This document shows positions 13,765 to 15,123 of a DNA stretch of 15,123 nt, in pieces (positions within the stretch are counted from its first letter, which is position 1; every line of letters begins with the position of its first letter). The stretch is from positions 1 through 15,123 of the forward strand of contig DAOVFN010000003.1 of the NCBI GenBank assembly GCA_030672885.1, read 5' to 3'. The DNA is from Candidatus Aenigmatarchaeota archaeon (GTDB lineage: Archaea > Aenigmatarchaeota > Aenigmatarchaeia > QMZP01). The position numbers and the translations under genes were made by a program. The notes under the pieces were generated by a model. That model did not search any database. It was given only the letters and a program-made list of their open reading frames with translations, and was not told where the DNA came from.

Positions 13765-14287
13765 ATGGAATTAAAAATTCCTTCAAAAACAACCCCAGGT
13801 TTTGCAGAATTTATATGAATTAAAACTTATTAGAGATCTGTTTGGCGTTGAACCAAGAATCTCTAAAAGAAAAGGGAAAACTACTGATATAAGAACTTTT
13901 CATAGAAATATTGTCAGGTTCTTAATAGATAACGTTGGGATGGCAACTGCACCGAAAGGGGATAGAGCCAGAATACCAGGTTTTTATATTGATTCTGTGC
14001 ATGTGCTTGATGTTTTGAGGGGGTGTTTTGATACTGATGGAAGTGTGGTCTTGGCTAACAATAATGGCATTCTTTACCCAAGGATTGAAATAAAGATTTG
14101 CCAATCACCAATGCAAAATCAAATAATAAAGATACTGAAAAGCAATGGGTTTAGATTCGGAGTATATGATTTAGGTAATGGACATGTCAGGATTCAAATG
14201 AATGGTAAGAAACAACTCAGGAAATGGAGCAATGAAATAGGATTCAGCAACCCTAAACATTATCGTAAAGCCGAAAAAATAAAATAG
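13765..14287 (+). pseudogene. Decayed LAGLIDADG homing endonuclease-like gene
   Basis: An ATG at 13765 opens MELKIPSKTTPGFAEFI and stops at a TGA (13816-13818). This is the usual N-terminus of archaeal LAGLIDADG proteins, just before the first GDG motif. One base out of register, an open frame from about 13802 to the TAG at 14285-14287 supplies the rest: YELKLIRDLFGVEP, the second LAGLIDADG helix LRGCFDTDGS, and the C-terminal WSNEIGFSNPKHYRKAEKI. The first catalytic motif is missing, so an internal deletion of tens of codons has joined the two parts out of frame. Codon use (AGA, TTA, AAT, ATT) and AT-richness differ sharply from the neighbours, pointing to acquired DNA. The last three bases overlap the 3' end of the tRNA on the other strand. 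A frameshifted but partly translated 161-codon product from TTG 13802 cannot be excluded. Confidence 0.72.
14274..14284 (-). terminator. Oligo-T terminator of tRNA-iMet
   Basis: On the minus strand TTTTATTTTTT immediately follows the discriminator base of the tRNA, as expected for archaeal termination at T-runs. No CCA is encoded. Confidence 0.6.
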
Positions 14288-14298
14288 CGGGAGGTGGA

Positions 14299-14336
14299 GA
14301 CTCAGCTTTTCTGGAGGTTTTCACCCCAGAAGTGCA
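14299..14336 (-). other. tRNA intron 3 (position 59/60), 38 nt
   Basis: Bulges are AA^T and TC^T around the helix TTCA/TGAG. The outer helix is the mature T-stem GGTGG/CCACC itself, available only after intron 2 has left. The inner hairpin TTCTGG...CCAGAA is capped by a GAAA tetraloop. Confidence 0.85.
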
Positions 14337-14342
14337 TTTGAA

Positions 14343-14371
14343 TTCGGCAACGGTCTTTTACAAGACCGCCT
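14343..14371 (-). other. tRNA intron 2 (position 53/54), 29 nt
   Basis: Bulges are GG^A and AA^T around the helix CGGT/GCCG (one wobble). The inner helix GGCGGTCTT/AAGACCGTT has nine pairs with a GTAA loop. While present, it ties up the 5' strand of the T-stem. Confidence 0.87.
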
Positions 14372-14395
14372 CCACCGACCTCTGGGTTATGAGCC

Positions 14396-14433
14396 TTTCA
14401 CAAACACTTTCACATTTTCCGTAAAAGGGTTTT
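14396..14433 (-). other. tRNA intron 1 (position 29/30), 38 nt
   Basis: It splits the conserved GGG run of the 5' anticodon stem. Bulges are TG^A and AA^G, flanking the 4-bp helix TCGC/GTGA (one G-T pair). An outer GC/GC pair lies outside, and an inner hairpin AAAC/GTTT plus CTTTTAC/GTGAAAG lies inside. The 4-bp helix uses D-stem bases 24-25, so the D-stem can only form after this intron is cut. Confidence 0.85.
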
Positions 14434-14492
14434 CAGCGAGCACTCCAGGCTGCTCCATCCCGCTATTCTATCCAGAGAATTAACTCCTAGGC

Positions 14493-14500
14493 TTTTAAAT
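14493..14500 (-). promoter_or_regulatory. TATA box of tRNA-iMet
   Basis: On the minus strand ATTTAAAA is centred about 32 nt before the first tRNA base, giving a short 5' leader for RNase P to remove. It lies just beyond the stop of the CYTH gene. Confidence 0.6.
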
Positions 14501-14514
14501 GTGTTTGGGCGGGA

Positions 14515-15090
14515 TTATCCTAAGAGGCCCTTCTTTTTCATGAGCTGGAAGGGATAACCACGCTTCTCAATGCTTGAGGTGTCCAGGTCAAGGGTCCTGG
14601 CGAATTCCAGAAGCCTCTCTCTGGTGGTGTCCACGCCTCCGAAGTCCTTCAGAGCCTCTATCTCTATAAAATAGCCCAAGTATTTGACCGTATCCAGGGA
14701 AATCCCGAATTCATCGTTATAGACAAAGATTTCGCGGTGTTTCTCCACCGTGACCAGCTCCCCGAAGTTAAGAACCGAGAACATCCTCTCCAGTTGCTCA
14801 GGCTTTTCAATCACGGTCTCGAACTCATCGCAGTGTGTGGTGTCCTCAGAGTTCTCTGGGTACCAGTGCTTGTAGTTCAGGATGGCCTTGTTTCCCCTTC
14901 TCCTCACACTGAGCCATTCGAACGGGAACTGCGGCTCCATAAAATTCCGGTGTGCCGGAGTGAAGTATGTATCGCTCTGCTGAGATGTTTTCATGAACTT
15001 GGCAATCTTGTTAAGCTTTTCTCTCAACCGAAGGAAGCTGTCCTCATCAAGGGCAATCTTGATTTCAATCTCGGTGTTTTCATAGGCCAT
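14515..15090 (-). CDS. CYTH-domain protein (class IV adenylate cyclase/ThTPase family)
   Basis: This 191-residue protein has the CYTH beta-tunnel signature ExExK (Glu7, Glu9, Lys11 in TEIEIKI). It is followed by SDTYFTPAHRNF, the basic strand WLSVRRRGNKAILNYKHW, DEFETVIEKPEQL, and the acidic strands EKHREIFVY, ISLDTVKYLGYFIEIE that line the metal-binding side. CYTH enzymes bind triphosphates with divalent metals. Members act as adenylate cyclase (CyaB), thiamine triphosphatase or inorganic triphosphatase, and sequence alone does not choose between them. ATG 15105 is in frame and adds five residues. I prefer 15090, which gives the usual short lead-in before ExExK and has the purine-rich GGGATGAT upstream. 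The gene precedes the tRNA on the same strand, but the tRNA has its own TATA box. Confidence 0.85.
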   Translation of the reverse strand: MAYENTEIEIKIALDEDSFLRLREKLNKIAKFMKTSQQSDTYFTPAHRNFMEPQFPFEWLSVRRRGNKAILNYKHWYPENSEDTTHCDEFETVIEKPEQLERMFSVLNFGELVTVEKHREIFVYNDEFGISLDTVKYLGYFIEIEALKDFGGVDTTRERLLEFARTLDLDTSSIEKRGYPFQLMKKKGLLG

Positions 15091-15123
15091 GTTATCAAAA
15101 ATCATCCCTTCTGCCCGACATTC

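Larger units (their letters stand above)
14285..14464 (-). tRNA. Initiator tRNA-Met (CAU) with three introns
   Basis: Read on the minus strand, four exons (14464-14434, 14395-14372, 14342-14337, 14298-14285) join to a 75-nt cloverleaf. Acceptor AGCGGGA pairs with TCCCGCT, with A73. D-stem is GAGC/GCTC, anticodon stem CTGGG/CCCAG with loop CTCATAA (anticodon CAU at 14389-14391), variable loop AGGTC, and T-stem GGTGG/CCACC with loop TTCAAAT. The A1-U72 pair and the GGG/CCC anticodon-stem pairs are hallmarks of archaeal initiator tRNA. Introns of 38, 29 and 38 nt lie at standard positions 29/30, 53/54 and 59/60. Each junction folds as a bulge-helix-bulge with 4-bp helices TCGC/GTGA, CGGT/GCCG and TTCA/TGAG and 3-nt bulges, which is the EndA splicing signal. 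Exon lengths sum exactly to the gene minus introns. A TATA box lies upstream and a T-run downstream. CCA must be added later. Confidence 0.93.

Noticed and set aside
13802..14287. Intact single-motif endonuclease starting at TTG 13802
   Set aside because: A matching N-terminus with its own TATA-positioned ATG lies just upstream in another frame, and the first LAGLIDADG motif is missing, so a deleted gene fits better.
14285..14464. Group I intron, riboswitch or plain spacer next to the endonuclease gene
   Set aside because: The minus strand gives an exact tRNA-iMet with BHB introns; no group I core elements are seen.

Overview
The window reads as archaeal chromosomal DNA, moderately GC-rich and densely packed. 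The evidence is RNase P protein Rpp30, a HerA/DUF87 ATPase, a TadC/FlaJ-type membrane protein, TATA-box promoters about 25 nt upstream of start codons (leaderless genes), and an initiator tRNA whose introns have archaeal bulge-helix-bulge (BHB) junctions. The gene mix (ribose-1,5-bisphosphate isomerase, compact genes, a MopE-type surface protein) would suit a DPANN-type or deep euryarchaeal lineage. That placement is inference; no rRNA or ribosomal protein is present to fix it.

Layout. 1-1425: the end of a probable tRNA-thiolation-type protein, then a leaderless R15P isomerase gene, a tiny Cys-repeat ORF and terminator-like hairpins. 1425-3615 (minus): a HerA-like ATPase with a strong Shine-Dalgarno site, preceded by a leaderless 38-codon small ORF, and upstream of that a GNAT acetyltransferase. 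3717-6146 (plus): a large secreted, membrane-anchored protein with five MopE-type Asp-rich metal-binding repeats. 6157-8435 (minus): cysteinyl-tRNA synthetase followed by an RNase Z-like metallo-hydrolase. 8563-10668 (plus): a double-domain TadC-like protein. 10692-11375 (minus): Rpp30. 11525-12148 (plus): protein-isoaspartate methyltransferase. 12189-13650 (minus): a glyoxalase II-like hydrolase and RNase HII. 13765-14287: an AT-rich, decayed LAGLIDADG endonuclease gene. 14285-14464 (minus): initiator tRNA-Met interrupted by three introns. 14515-15090 (minus): a CYTH-domain protein.

Two things stand out. First, tRNA-iMet(CAU) is split into four exons by introns at standard positions 29/30, 53/54 and 59/60. 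Each has a foldable BHB junction, and the structures imply that the 53/54 intron must leave before the 59/60 intron can be recognised. A broken homing-endonuclease-like gene butts against the tRNA 3' end and overlaps it by three bases. Second, an approximately 85-bp cassette occurs twice, in opposite orientations, between divergent gene pairs (cysS/tadC and rpp30/pcm). It carries four GGACA/TGTCC half-sites spaced about 20 bp apart between two outward-facing TATA boxes, and looks like a duplicated bidirectional promoter-operator. If so, cysteinyl-tRNA synthetase, the TadC-like protein, an RNase P subunit and the protein-repair methyltransferase share a regulator.

Most genes with a visible promoter appear leaderless, and the TATA-to-ATG spacing was used here to choose starts. 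Internal or second genes (HerA, Rpp30, possibly cysS) carry GGTGG or AGGAGGT ribosome-binding sites.
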